From Amphirosellinia nigrospora (Eukaryota > Ascomycota > Sordariomycetes > Xylariales > Xylariaceae), in the NCBI GenBank assembly GCA_004123355.1, contig SCHM01000003.1, forward strand, positions 7,707,058-7,771,057: DNA of 64,000 nt. The letters run 5' to 3'. Below the pieces are notes generated by a model. The model was given only the letters and a program-made list of their open reading frames with translations, had not been told where the DNA came from and made no database searches. Shown here piece after piece: positions 11,837-21,606 of this stretch. The first letter of the stretch is position 1. Every line of letters begins with the position of its first letter. Position numbers and translations under genes: made by a program.

Positions 11837-14167
11837 TTAGATCTTGGCCGTCGGCGTCTCCCTCTTCGCCATGTCTCTGAGATTCTTTCTCAGGATTTTC
11901 CCGGAAGGGCTCTTCGGGATCGCACCGAGAAAGACAACGCCTCCCCTTAGGTTTTTGTATCTTGCTAACCCCTGCTTAGTAAACCACTCGATGATCTCCT
12001 TGCCGCTGATCTCTTTTTGGTTCGCAACGACGTAGGCACTATCGGAGCATTAACTTCAATATCCTCGGCGAGAGCAAGGAGTCGATTAAATCTTACCGAG
12101 GGACCTCAGTGCCTTCGCCTGGAACACCAATCACCGCGGCGTCGAGGATTTTGGGGTGCGAGAGCAGCACAGCTTCGAGTTCCGCCGGCGCAACTTGGTT
12201 GCCCTTATATTTAATGAGTTCCTAAAGAGAGGTAAGTAACAATGTCCTCTTGATTTTCTCTCACTAGATGTGTATTAGTCCGTCGCAGCGCGTCCAAGAT
12301 ACATACCTTTTCCGATCGACGATAAGAACCGTCTCGAAATACGGCGATATCACCAGTACGGAACCAGCCGTCTTTGAACGAGTCCCTGTCCGCCTTCTCG
12401 TTCTTCAGTATCCCTTCGTCACGACTGGGCCTCTCACCCATATTTCGCCAGGCTCCCCCGGTTCGACGTCCTTCTCGTTATCTCTACGAGGCGACCATGG
12501 CAGTTAGCTATCAGAGAGCCTACCGATCCAGGAGGCGCCACTTTGGCCAGCCTTGCCGGTGTGATCGTGATGCTTCCAGTCTATGAGAGAATTGATTAGC
12601 CGCCTCCTGTTTCCGTCCTCGCCTCGAAACCTGCCGGGCGTCCAAGAAAGACAATAGGACTTGTCGGTTGATCGAGAAAGGTAACTTGGAAAGCTAAGGG
12701 GGGTTCGTACCGTCTCGCTAAGTCCCCAAGTCTGCCGTACCATCGTGTTGCCTCTACCAAGTTTCCGGCTAACCTCTACCTGCATCCTGTCCATAGGAGC
12801 AGCACCCGCCACAGCATCATCCCAAGTGTCGAAATGATCCTTCACCAAAGGCGACTTTGCGATTAGCAGGTATATAGGTGGCACCGTGAACATATTCGTG
12901 ACCTTGTACTTCTTGGCGTATTCGCAAACTTGGGAAAGTCGAACCGCTGCATCCAGTAGCACGTCCCGCCAAGATAACAATTGTTTACAAGATAACTTTG
13001 GACGCCGCCGATATGAGCCGCGGGAACATGCCCCAGGCAGACATCTGTTATAGATTAGCGAGGCTCTATTAGCGAGGCTCTTGAGCAACTCGAATCTCGG
13101 TCCCGTAAATTGCTCAGCTTATAGTGATCTTCATTTCCGGTGCATAATAGAAGGGAATTAGCTCACTGCGAACCGGTTAGCATGAGCTCATCGATCTTTA
13201 AAGAGAACAAATTCAGCATTCAACAATAAAGAGCCCTCGGACATACCGTTCATAGTCTGGCGGCTTCGTCTCTGCATTATACTTCTTCGCAGGCTCGAGA
13301 ACTAACACGGCGGACGCGATACTATTCCGATGCGATAGCCGCATGGCCTTCGGCAGACCCGTCGTTCCGCTCGAAAACAACAAGCATATCACGCTATTCT
13401 CGAGCTCGACCGGGTCCGTAATGCGGCGCCAGTCAAGCTCGACGTTCGAGATCGGCACCTTCGCGCCCGATGCCGCCTCGAAGAGTTCCAAGTCCTTCGT
13501 CCCGCCGTAGACGAGAACGTTCCTTGGGCTAGCCCGACCTTCTCGGCCGCTGCCAGCGCGGTCGCTTTCACGTCTGCGGTACACACGACGACCTTGGCAT
13601 CAGTCTGCCGTAGCTGATAGGCGATCTCGTCCGGCGTGGAGGCAGGATTCGTTGACGAGAAGATGCCGTCCGCTATGATAGCTGCGTAAAACATGACCGG
13701 AATCATGAAGTGACCTGTCGATACATTGAACACGACGTCTTTGCTCGGTCCATTCGCTCCGATTCCGTACTGATGCCTGAATACATGTGCGGCTCTCTTA
13801 GACTGCTGTAGAAGTCTCGCCTTCGTGAGGTTGTTGGAAGGTTCTGCCGCGTCGGCGCTATCGGAAACTCGGAGTCAGTAGCCATCATGAGAATTGAGTC
13901 TCAACAAATATCCAGAACTAGGTTTAACCAATTGCCCTGATAACTAGTAGGAGAAGCGGCATATGGCGTACTGAATGATGGTCTCCGGCGGCGCGCGACA
14001 TATCTCCGACTCTGGTCTCACGAGTCAGTCTGAGTAGCGGCAAAATTTCTGTTACTTCCGAGCTCACCGAATAAAAGTGATATCAAATCGACATTCGGGA
14101 TATCCACGACTGTGCCCGACCCGTAAATGATCTCGCCGTTCTCCTTACGCTCCACCGTCGAAGCCAT
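11837..14167 (-). CDS. AMP-dependent acyl-CoA synthetase / 4-coumarate-CoA-ligase-like enzyme (frame-broken)
   Basis: ANL-superfamily enzyme predicted to adenylate a carboxylic acid and usually load it on CoA. Starts [19 protein letters not shown] at 14167. Core motifs in order: [20 protein letters not shown] (ATP loop, about 13340), [39 protein letters not shown] (about 12725), [41 protein letters not shown] and, near the C-terminus, [15 protein letters not shown] with the catalytic lysine. An intron at 12039-12096 joins TEVPR to AYVVANQ. Others follow E-R at about 13250 and precede ELIKYKG. Single-base frame breaks lie near 13530, 12927 and 12406, with a less certain one near 12540. The start exon's junction to [12 protein letters not shown] is unresolved. 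It is the immediate neighbour of the UstYa-like gene on the same strand, so it could tailor the same product; this is unproven. Confidence 0.85.
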
Positions 14168-14966
14168 TGTTGATATTGATAGTGGTCTGAAATACAAGCG
14201 CAAGGAACGCGAGATGCTCAAATGATATATTAACGACTCTCTCTCACGAAATTTGAACACACGTCAGACGCAAAATTACGGGATGCTCTAAGTCGTATAT
14301 AGTAAGACCGATTACATAGTGTAGTTGATACTCGGCTTGAATAAAGAAGAAGCCAATCGGCACTCAGCCAAGACACCTCCCAGCTGGATACAGGGGAGCT
14401 CGAACAGTTCTAGTCTAGCCGAGTTCGGTCACGAACCCTTGCTCTCGCTCTTAGGCTTATGCGTTCCCCCGCGTTTTGATGGGGCTGATCCCTCTAGAAT
14501 GTCCATCGGTACTACCTAGGTAGGTAAGTAGGTACTGTTACGGCGCGCAATAGGCTATCTCAACTACTACCCCGCGTCGATCAAAGTAAGCAAGCTTACG
14601 AGGTACGTCCTTATTTTTGGTAGATGGAGGAATAACTAAAGTATCTGGATAGAATTGGTTCTTATTGTATCGAAATCTTACATCATGATATCTTAGTCTT
14701 CCGGCGTTAGTTTAGTTTGTTTACCTAGCGTATAGGTACCGAGGTAGTTCGCCATATGGGACTAACGGTTCGCCAAGCCCTGTTAAGTACGAGAGATTGG
14801 CTGAAAACACGCTAAAAGATAGCAGGCTTACGCCCTAGTAGTCCTCTGACGTCTACCGTATTTATCATAAACCCCTATTTGATTCTAAACGGTCCAACGA
14901 TGCTAGCGACCGGTAAACCTCTCGCGCCATGTCTTTGCCCCTTTGCCCCAGGGATTGCATTGTCCC
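14168..14966. other. Intergenic region between ligase and UstYa-like gene
   Basis: No gene recognised. It holds the ligase promoter (minus strand) and the 3' side of the UstYa-like gene. A CCTAGGTAGGTAAGTAGGTA tract lies at about 14514-14534. Confidence 0.5.
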
Positions 14967-16003
14967 CTACGGATATCGATCAATCACAAGATCTCCCTCA
15001 TGGTACTCCGCGACATCCTTCTCCCGGGACTGATGCTCAATTGCCCATGTTCGGACTTGGTCGTAGTCCTTGCACTTGTGGTGTGTACTGAAGTCTGCGA
15101 AGGTCCTCATGGCCGTGGAATTAACCCACATCTGTCCAAACAGACCCGTGTCGGCCGTGCACATGAGCTGTTGACGGAGAATGTTGACACAGTGGCCGAC
15201 ATGCAGCCGTACAATGGGTTCCGTATTAGCCCAAACACCCATCTTGCGTTCACGGTAGTAATCCGCGTTGAACCAGATATTCTGGCGCAGGACGTTCTAT
15301 GCAAAACTCGGTCAGATGCAACTCGAAGAACGCGACAGGGTTTGCGTACCAAGCAGTGAAGATGATGGATGGCCTCGACTTCTACAAAGTAACCACCTCC
15401 TTGAGACTCCAGACGTTTGGCTTGATTCGGCGTGAGCCCGGCCTTTTCGCCTTGTGCTGCTGGAATAACTTGAGGTCGGACTAGGGCGCATCAGTGAAAT
15501 CCAGTCATTGGTTTGCGAGGATCAGCGAGCAAGAGAAGTAGAACTCACGATTCAATCCTAGGTCAAGCCATTTTTGGTCTACTTCTGGGCTTGGAGGCTG
15601 ACGGTAGATCTCTGATGCGAAGAGCGAGCCATTGAAGCGGATATCTGTGTATTTCATTGGCTTGTCTAAAATTGGTGACCCTGAATTCGTGTTCTCTTGT
15701 TAGCTTCGCCATCTCGTCTCCCGATTGAGGATACATACAATTGAGCGTCATCTGTCTGGTGCAAACCAGATCAAGATCCATCCTCTGCCTTTGGCTGAAT
15801 AGAATGATGTTCGTCACGACAGAGCCAAGGAAGACAAGGCCCAAGACCAGCATCCAGAACTTCGTGAGAGGCTTCGAGTTTCGCAGCGAAGCGCGGATGG
15901 AAGTTGCTGTGCTACTACCATCTTCGCTGGACTCATCAGAATAGCCTTCAAGAAGTTGCTTCTCTTCTTGAGAGAGCTTTTGCCATCGTGGTGCCGATGC
16001 CAT
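14967..16003 (-). CDS. UstYa-like (DUF3328) oxidase, candidate RiPP tailoring enzyme
   Basis: Four exons (minus): 16003-15739, 15680-15549, 15480-15350 and 15281-14967. They give an intact 280-residue protein. Introns are 58, 68 and 68 nt, with junction phases that match exactly. One membrane segment lies at residues 50-70 after an acidic, Ser-rich N-terminus, as in UstYa proteins. RFNGSLF (from 103) and IYRQPPSPEVD are family signatures. Both HxxHC motifs are present: HHLHC at 171-175 and HVGHC at 203-207. These histidines and cysteines are diagnostic of UstYa/DUF3328 proteins, which carry out oxidative cyclisation or chlorination in ustiloxin, phomopsin and cyclochlorotine pathways (established for the family). 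It is divergent from, and shares a promoter region with, the six-repeat secreted precursor at 16800. Unlike many genes here it has no frame break. Confidence 0.93.
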
Positions 16004-16799
16004 CGTGGTAGACTGTTAAGAGGGCGTCTTCAAGTTTGAAAATATCTATGTATATGGCATGACCATCAGGAAAAGACAAGTGCTTGGGTCCTTTCCTCCT
16101 CATCATAAACCTTCTGCCAACCTTGAGCGATATAAGCTACCCCTCTTCAAATCTCGATCATAATCGACAAACCTCCGCATTTTCATGATACCGCCTAGGT
16201 TGATATACGGCGTAATGATGCAAGTCGTCAGCGTGACAACATGGTTTGCAGCTAATCATGCCGTATTGACGCTAGCATATCTATCGAACACCCATCGCAT
16301 CCTTCAAGCGTGTCAGCCACCATTTCGAATAAACCAGTCAGCATCTCACTTGCTATATTTGCCTCTAAGTCCTGCGTATCATTAGGCCCTACGTATCACC
16401 AAGCCCTGCATATCGCCAACTTAATCACGTATATATCATTTCGGCGACATATACGAATACAACGTCACACAACCTCCAAATAGGCTATCGACGATTCTCA
16501 TCACACCGCAAGTCCAGGATTCTGCTCGAAAGGGAAATGCCTGCATCGTGACGAGGCACGGAACTAGATGTTTTGTAATACGAGGTGATCGACCTCCTTA
16601 GCCAGGGAGTGACGCGTAGATCCGAGGGTATTTCAACAAGCAGAGTTGCGGTGGCAGGAGGATATGGTCCAGGAACGATACTCGAACATCTGAGCGTTCT
16701 TAGCTTCCGGCGAGAGATATATAGTGCTACTTCTTTCCGGATACCCTAGCTCCCTTAATCACTCAAACTCGCCGCTTGTAGCGATTGATCGAAAGCAAC
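16004..16799. promoter_or_regulatory. Divergent promoter between UstYa-like gene and repeat precursor
   Basis: A 796-bp gap between two start codons facing away from each other. On the precursor side, TATATAG at about 16718 lies about 80 bases before the ATG. On the UstYa side a CATATACATAG-type element lies about 45 bases upstream of the start. Three tandem 17-bp elements occupy 16367-16417. No open frame of note. The arrangement suggests coordinated expression (inference). Confidence 0.6.
16367..16417 (+). repeat. Three tandem imperfect 17-bp elements in the divergent promoter
   Basis: Units at 16367, 16384 and 16401 read AAGTCCTGCGTATCATT, AGGCCCTACGTATCACC and AAGCCCTGCATATCGCC. They follow one consensus, ARGYCCTRCRTATCRYY, with exact 17-bp spacing; all differences are transitions. 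Repeated conserved elements between co-regulated divergent genes look like binding sites for a regulator (inference). Confidence 0.75.
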
Positions 16800-17394
16800 A
16801 TGAAGCCCAGTCAACACCTCCTCGCAGCCGTCGTGGCTCTCTTCGCCATTGGCTTCGCGGCTCCTCTCCCAAGTGATGTAAGTCAAATTAGTCCCCCGGG
16901 AACCGTGACGAGCTAATCACAGATAGGCCATCATCGACGCCCCTGATGTTGCGAAGCCTTATAAGTCAGAGGTCGACCAGCAAGCTGCTACCAAGCGCGT
17001 CAACACCATCATTGATGCGCCAGATGTCGCCAAACCTTACAAGACTGAGGTTGACCAGCAGGCTGCGGCCAAGCGTGCCGATGTGATTATCGATGCGCCT
17101 GATGTAGCTAAACCCTACAAGACAGAAGTCGATGACCAAGCTGCGGCTAAGCGCGTCGACACAATCATTGACGCACCCGATGTCGCAAAGCCCTACAAGA
17201 CAGAAGTTGATCAACAAGCCGCAGCTAAGCGCGCCGATGTCATCATTGATGCGCCTGATGTAGCTAAGCCTTACAAGACTGAGGTTGACGATCAGGCTGC
17301 GGCCAAGCGCGCTGACAGTATTATTGACGCGCCTGATGTCGCCAAGCCCTACAAGACCGAGGTTGACCAACAGGCCGCTGGGAAACGTGCATAG
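16800..17394 (+). CDS. Secreted multi-repeat, KR-delimited peptide precursor (candidate fungal RiPP precursor)
   Basis: Exons 16800-16877 and 16927-17394 give 181 residues; the intron is 49 nt. The acceptor is the TAG ending at 16926, because the CAG five bases earlier breaks the frame. Residues 1-26 form a signal peptide (MKPSQHLLAAVVALFAIGFA, then APLPSD). Six repeats of 24-26 residues follow, each containing IIDAPDVAKPYK then S/T, EVD, Q/D, QAA and ending in Kex2-type KR. A single Ala follows the last KR. DNA units start at 16927, 16999, 17077, 17155, 17233 and 17311. Third-codon positions differ widely while the peptide is nearly constant, indicating selection on the peptide. Signal peptide, repeated cores, KR sites and a divergent UstYa-like gene are the hallmarks of dikaritin precursors such as UstA and PhomA. 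Alternatives are a Kex2-processed secreted peptide or pheromone without cyclisation. Confidence 0.9.
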
Positions 17395-17759
17395 ATGATT
17401 GTGGGGGAGGCTCTAACGAGGAAACGAGCGCCTGTGCTAGCACGTTGCGATGCTAAGTTTGTTGCGGCGACGAAGTCGAAACTAGGGTAGTTCTGGCAAG
17501 TTAACAGTTGGGAGGAGGTATCTACCTGTTGGTTAGCTGCTTGTTGTGTCGTAGGCACAAGACAAAAATCACCGGATTAAGGAATTAGGAGCTGTGCCAA
17601 TCATAGATGTCCGTGTGAGTGATATCTGCACATATAAAGTCTGGATACGGGGTAGGATACATAAATGCGGTCTTGTTGGTTTCTTGTCGCGTGGCAGGGA
17701 CTGAGCTCGTGTGCGGTGTAGGTACGATCATCTATGGAAAAGTCTACGAAAGCCTCAGT
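17395..17759. other. 3' flank of the peptide precursor
   Basis: No gene recognised. It presumably contains the precursor 3' UTR and the degraded C-terminal end of the minus-strand AAA+ remnant. Confidence 0.4.
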
Positions 17760-19432
17760 AATCGCAGAGGCGGAGCCCGCTGAACCTTTTCTCGATGGTG
17801 CACTCGAAGTTTGACATTTACATGTTTTGCATAAACTGCGTCGTGATACGCCTGCACCGTTTTCCAACGATCTCCAGTCTCCCTAACCAACTGGTCTCCT
17901 GTCCCTTGTAACTTCTGGTCTAGGTTCTTAAGCAAGACTTGCTACTGTTTCTCAGCCTCTGCAGCCTCCTGCACCCGAACCCAGACGGTGTCTGCAACGC
18001 CTTCCTCGTCTTTCTCTCGTTTCTCGGGCCTAGAGTCCCAGGACTGATTGATATCCACTCGGGCCTGAGCGCTTTGGATGGGGTGCCAATGAAGCAGTCC
18101 GGTCCTGAATCTGACTAGTACTGCTCCTTATAACGGCCTTGGGTTCTGAGTACATCGAAGATTGAGGTATTTCTATGTTAGAAGATGCGGCAACGGGAGG
18201 CTGCGATTGTGGCTGCGTTAGTTTCATATGCTGCCATGAGTCGAGTTTAAATCTGTATCCCAATAAGGGTGCTCTCGTTTCTCTTTTTACCGTGGAGAAT
18301 AGTCTAGAGCTTCTGCTCCACCGTCGACGATACCCCTTTGTTTGACTATCCCCTCTATGCAAGTTATAACAAGAGATAATAAATAACTTTTCTTCACCTT
18401 CTTCCCGTCAAGGTTATCCAACTCAAGAAATCGCATTATCACCTGTGTCGCAAGGTCCTTGGTATCTTGTCCATTTTTTCCAGTTTGGCGTGGATTGCAT
18501 TTCACAGAAAAGTTTACTGACTTTGTTGTATTCCGCTGATTGTAGATTGGCCATCAAACTTGCTTCGTTGGAGAAATTGGTTTTTCTCAGCTCCCGACCT
18601 AGTAGTGGCACACAGTCATCGGGCGGGATCTTGTTGAACGCTATTCGTTCGCGGAAGGAACCTTTTATGATAGGTTGTTCCATTAAGTTGTCTAGCCTCT
18701 CCTTATTTCATGAGAGGGCAACGCCTATATTGTGATGGTTTACAGGCTGCGAGAGGAACTGCGCTAGCTCGTCTAGTGCCTGAGTTTCGTACATCCCATT
18801 GAGGAGTTGGTAGGCGTCGCTGATGACAAGAAACCGACCAAGAGCATCGGCAAGCTTCTCCCGTGTTTTGTAGCGGGTTTGGCCGACGTATTGGGCGATG
18901 AGATCTGTGGCTGAATATTCGACGACTTCAGGTGTTGAGATATAACCCGTCTCGAAAAAACGGTTGCATAAACCGTGCCATTGTGGTTTTCCCTGTGCCC
19001 GTATCACTTTTGTTAATTTAGAATCGGTTGTTTCATGTGACTTAGTATTTTTTGATCAGAGATGTTTGAGTACACGCCGGAAGGTCCACTAAAAAGGAAT
19101 CTTGTCGGAAGTAATTGTATACTTTCCAGGTTAAAACCTCGCTCCTTTGCCGTTATGTGTCTCTTCTGGTAACATAACAGTTGATCGATGAGGGCGTGAT
19201 TGACTCTACCTTCCATCTCCTTACGATAATCAACTTTGCGATTCTTAGACCAACCTAGGTTGAAATCCATTGCTTGAATCTTAGGGTTGGGGTCTTTGTG
19301 ATTAAACTTTGTCTCGGACAGTCTCCTTGTGTAGTTAATTTTAGCTGTCTCCAAGGCTTTATCGACTATTCCTACGTTGGTACAGTTTCCCCTCGCCAGA
19401 GCATTTTTAAACCATGGCAGTTGAAAGAACAC
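17760..19432 (-). pseudogene. Decayed fungal AAA+ ATPase (CbbX/CFXQ-like modules)
   Basis: Fragments in several frames follow the order of a fungal multi-AAA protein. From 19432 down: RFLFSGPSG; then a P-loop TGTGKTTMARF near 18990; STPEVVEYSATDLIAQYVGQT; LADALGRFLVISDAYQLL, where the Walker B acidic pair is degraded (usually FIDEAY); RIAFNKIPPDDCVPLL; and the linker GVADTVWVRVQEAAEAEKQ ending in an in-frame TAG (about 17945) before QVLLKNLDQKLQ. That stop sits where a CAG is expected, a CpA to TpA change like those made by RIP. Internal stops plus degraded motifs argue that this gene is truly dead, unlike neighbours with only single frame slips. Confidence 0.7.
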
Positions 19433-20529
19433 GGTGCTCGAGATATATACTTCTATGTTATATTGTATAGCTATCTATACGTAAACTTTTATTAGTTTAC
19501 GCTAAGATCTTTATTATCAGACTTATATATTTTAGCGTAAGTATACTTTTAGCACATAATTATTATTTAGAACTAACGTCAAAAAGCTTAAAACGTTGAG
19601 TATAATACATATAGCATAAAAATATACATAGAATTTAAATACTTAAAAGAGCGTAACTCAAATTTAGGGCGGTTAAAAAAGTATAGGAAGACTTTAGGAG
19701 TTATTGGTGGCACAACCCTTCCAGGTTAAGCAAGTGTTGATAACTTAATCGTGCAAAATCATTCATGCATTAATATGCTCCTGACACATGGGCTCAAATA
19801 AAGGGCCTAAAATTGGTTCAAATTGAGTAATAGACAACTATAGTGCCGAAGGTACCATGGAAATCTAAGTTTTTTATTCTCCAAGAGGGAGGATTCCCTG
19901 CTTTGTTATGCCTCGAATTCTCCTATTCTTTCTTACACCTACGCGGACCTCCGCAAATCTAAAAAGAGACCTGTGTAGCCGGAAACTAAGTATCTCGATC
20001 TTTAAATTCAGTTTCGGCGTCTGCTTGAGTCTCACGATAACTTCGTACGACTGCCTCAGCCTTGTAGGGTAGTATTTAGCGAACTCTGTTACAAGGGCTC
20101 AATTAGAAGGCTTGGGAATAGCTTCATTCCTTCAAAATCTAATAATTGGCTGTAGCGTCAGAGGACCTCTTACACTCTAGATTCCCTTGAAGCGGACTGG
20201 GGACCTGACTAGCCATTATATACCCAAAATATCGAACTACACGAACGGACCTCCATTGGCCTGTCTAACCGAAATAGATCAAAATAGTACAAACAACCGC
20301 GGGCTGAAGCCGTAGGCAAGCTACGCGTAACAAACTCCGTATAGGATCCGTGTAGCTCGCTTCACCGGCTACAGAGGTCTTACCTTTCGGTCCCGTGAAG
20401 AAGGGAAAGGAAAGGAAAGGAAGGAGAATTCTGAGCATAAAAAGGGCTCGAATTCTCCCCTCGAGGGAAAAGGGAACTTAGATCTATATGGCCCCTTTGG
20501 CACCATAGTCGTTTATTACTCAATTGAAC
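19433..20529. other. AT-rich repeat-derived segment
   Basis: Strongly AT-rich, especially 19440-19720, without coding potential. It contains an inverted repeat TTTACGCTAA...TTAGCGTAA (about 19495-19545) and copy A of a dispersed repeat (19817-20087). A GGGAAAGGAAAGG purine tract lies near 20400. Looks like decayed, possibly RIP-mutated, transposon sequence. Confidence 0.6.
19817..20087. repeat. Dispersed repeat, copy A
   Basis: Shares long stretches with 24519-24768, in the same orientation. Both begin TTCAAATT with TAATAGACAACT, contain a CTCGAATT / CTTCGTA series including ACTCACGATAACTTCGTA, and end near TAGGGTAG then ATTTAGCGAACTC. Many differences are transitions, fitting a RIP-mutated transposon fragment. 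Confidence 0.75.
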
Positions 20530-20834
20530 CTATTCCAAGCCCTCAATCAGAGCCCTTGTGACACACTGTATATTGCATAATACAAGATTCGTGTAACAGC
20601 TCCCACCTCCATGTACCACTGTAGCAAGTCTCTTGTCGCGTTGATGGGTTGCGGCGCGCCGCAGTTTCGAACACGGTCCGAGATCTTTTCCCCGGTACTC
20701 CCCAAGATCATTCGCATTATGTCGTGCTTGTCTCGATGCTGCTCTGGATGTTGACCAAATGTGACCAAAGCTACATCCACGGCGATGTCGTAGTTGTTGC
20801 GGCTGAAACTTCGCCCCCAGAACCCCTTTCATAG
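20530..20834 (-). CDS. Unrecognised open frame, possibly a gene fragment
   Basis: On the minus strand one frame reads as an ordered protein-like stretch of about 90 residues (FSRNNYDIAVDVALVTFGQH, then RDKHDIMRMILGSTGEKI) without a clear start codon in that frame. I do not recognise the family. A neighbouring frame supplies an ATG at 20832, so a one-base slip near the start is possible. It lies between repeat debris and a hypothetical gene. Could be spurious. Confidence 0.25.
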
Positions 20835-21079
20835 GCGGATATCAACAGATCATCCTGATGATCTCGTTCTGGGCCCTATATTCATACTAACGTCAGCAAG
20901 TGGCCGAGTCCGTTGATAAGTAGTGGTCGGGATTACCTTCTATGGTAGAGTATTACAGTATATAGGCCGGTTTCTCGATGTGGAGAATGAGATTGCTCTT
21001 TTTGTGCCGGAGTAGAAACGACGCCGTTAATACCCCATGGATATAAACAATGTGGGCAGGCCCACATCACCTTGAGCCT

Positions 21080-21606
21080 CTATTTGCCGTATTTCTTATG
21101 CTCCGCCTGGAACTTGGCGTATTTTTTCTGGCTCGATTGAGCTTGTTTTGCAGCTTTTACATGGTTCTCGTATTTCCCTTCACCCTGGGCTTTTAAGACG
21201 TCTTCATAGTTCTTGTTGAATGAATTGCGACGCTCATAGTGGCTATTAGGGAGCATCAGTGCCCGTCCTTTAGTTTGCAAAGTCCTCGTATTCACTTTTG
21301 GGCAGCCTCTGCAGCGGTGCCGGCTATGGGCATCAAGGTCTGGTGGCCCTCTCTTGAATACAAGTTCCCGTAGATATATTGACCGACGGGTTGCTGGGTC
21401 GGTGGGTATGGTTTTGTTAACTTCAGCGAATCGGCCTTGGTACGATACGCCTTGCTCGCTACACCTGCTGCCTTATCGGCGGCCTTGTATGCATTGTACT
21501 CGTTGTCGATGGTGTGTCCGGGAAGGTAATGGAGTTCGTTGTCAAGGCCGCTATACTTCCTCTGTAGCGCCGGTGCTGCGGGATTTGGCTTCGTTTGGCG
21601 AGGCAT
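21080..21606 (-). CDS. Hypothetical Lys/Ala/Tyr-rich protein (one apparent frame slip)
   Basis: Starts at the methionine MPRQTKPNPAAPALQRKYSG (21606). A longer in-frame upstream methionine exists at 21669, but its extension is hydrophobic and unlike the rest. The first frame runs to AAEAAQK and ends at a stop at 21292; the next frame continues immediately as VNTRTLQTKGRALML to YAKFQAEHKKYGK. One extra A in the run of four A's at the join would give one protein of about 175 residues. The sequence is rich in Ala, Lys, Tyr and Gln, has no signal peptide and no motif I recognise. Confidence 0.45.

Noticed and set aside
16966-17370. Minus-strand 134-codon frame over the precursor repeats
   Set aside because: Antisense shadow of the repeat; the plus strand has signal peptide, intron, KR sites and silent-site divergence.
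16927-17391. CRISPR-like or minisatellite interpretation of the 78-bp repeats
   Set aside because: Eukaryotic context, no spacers, and silent variation that preserves a peptide; coding repeats explain the pattern.
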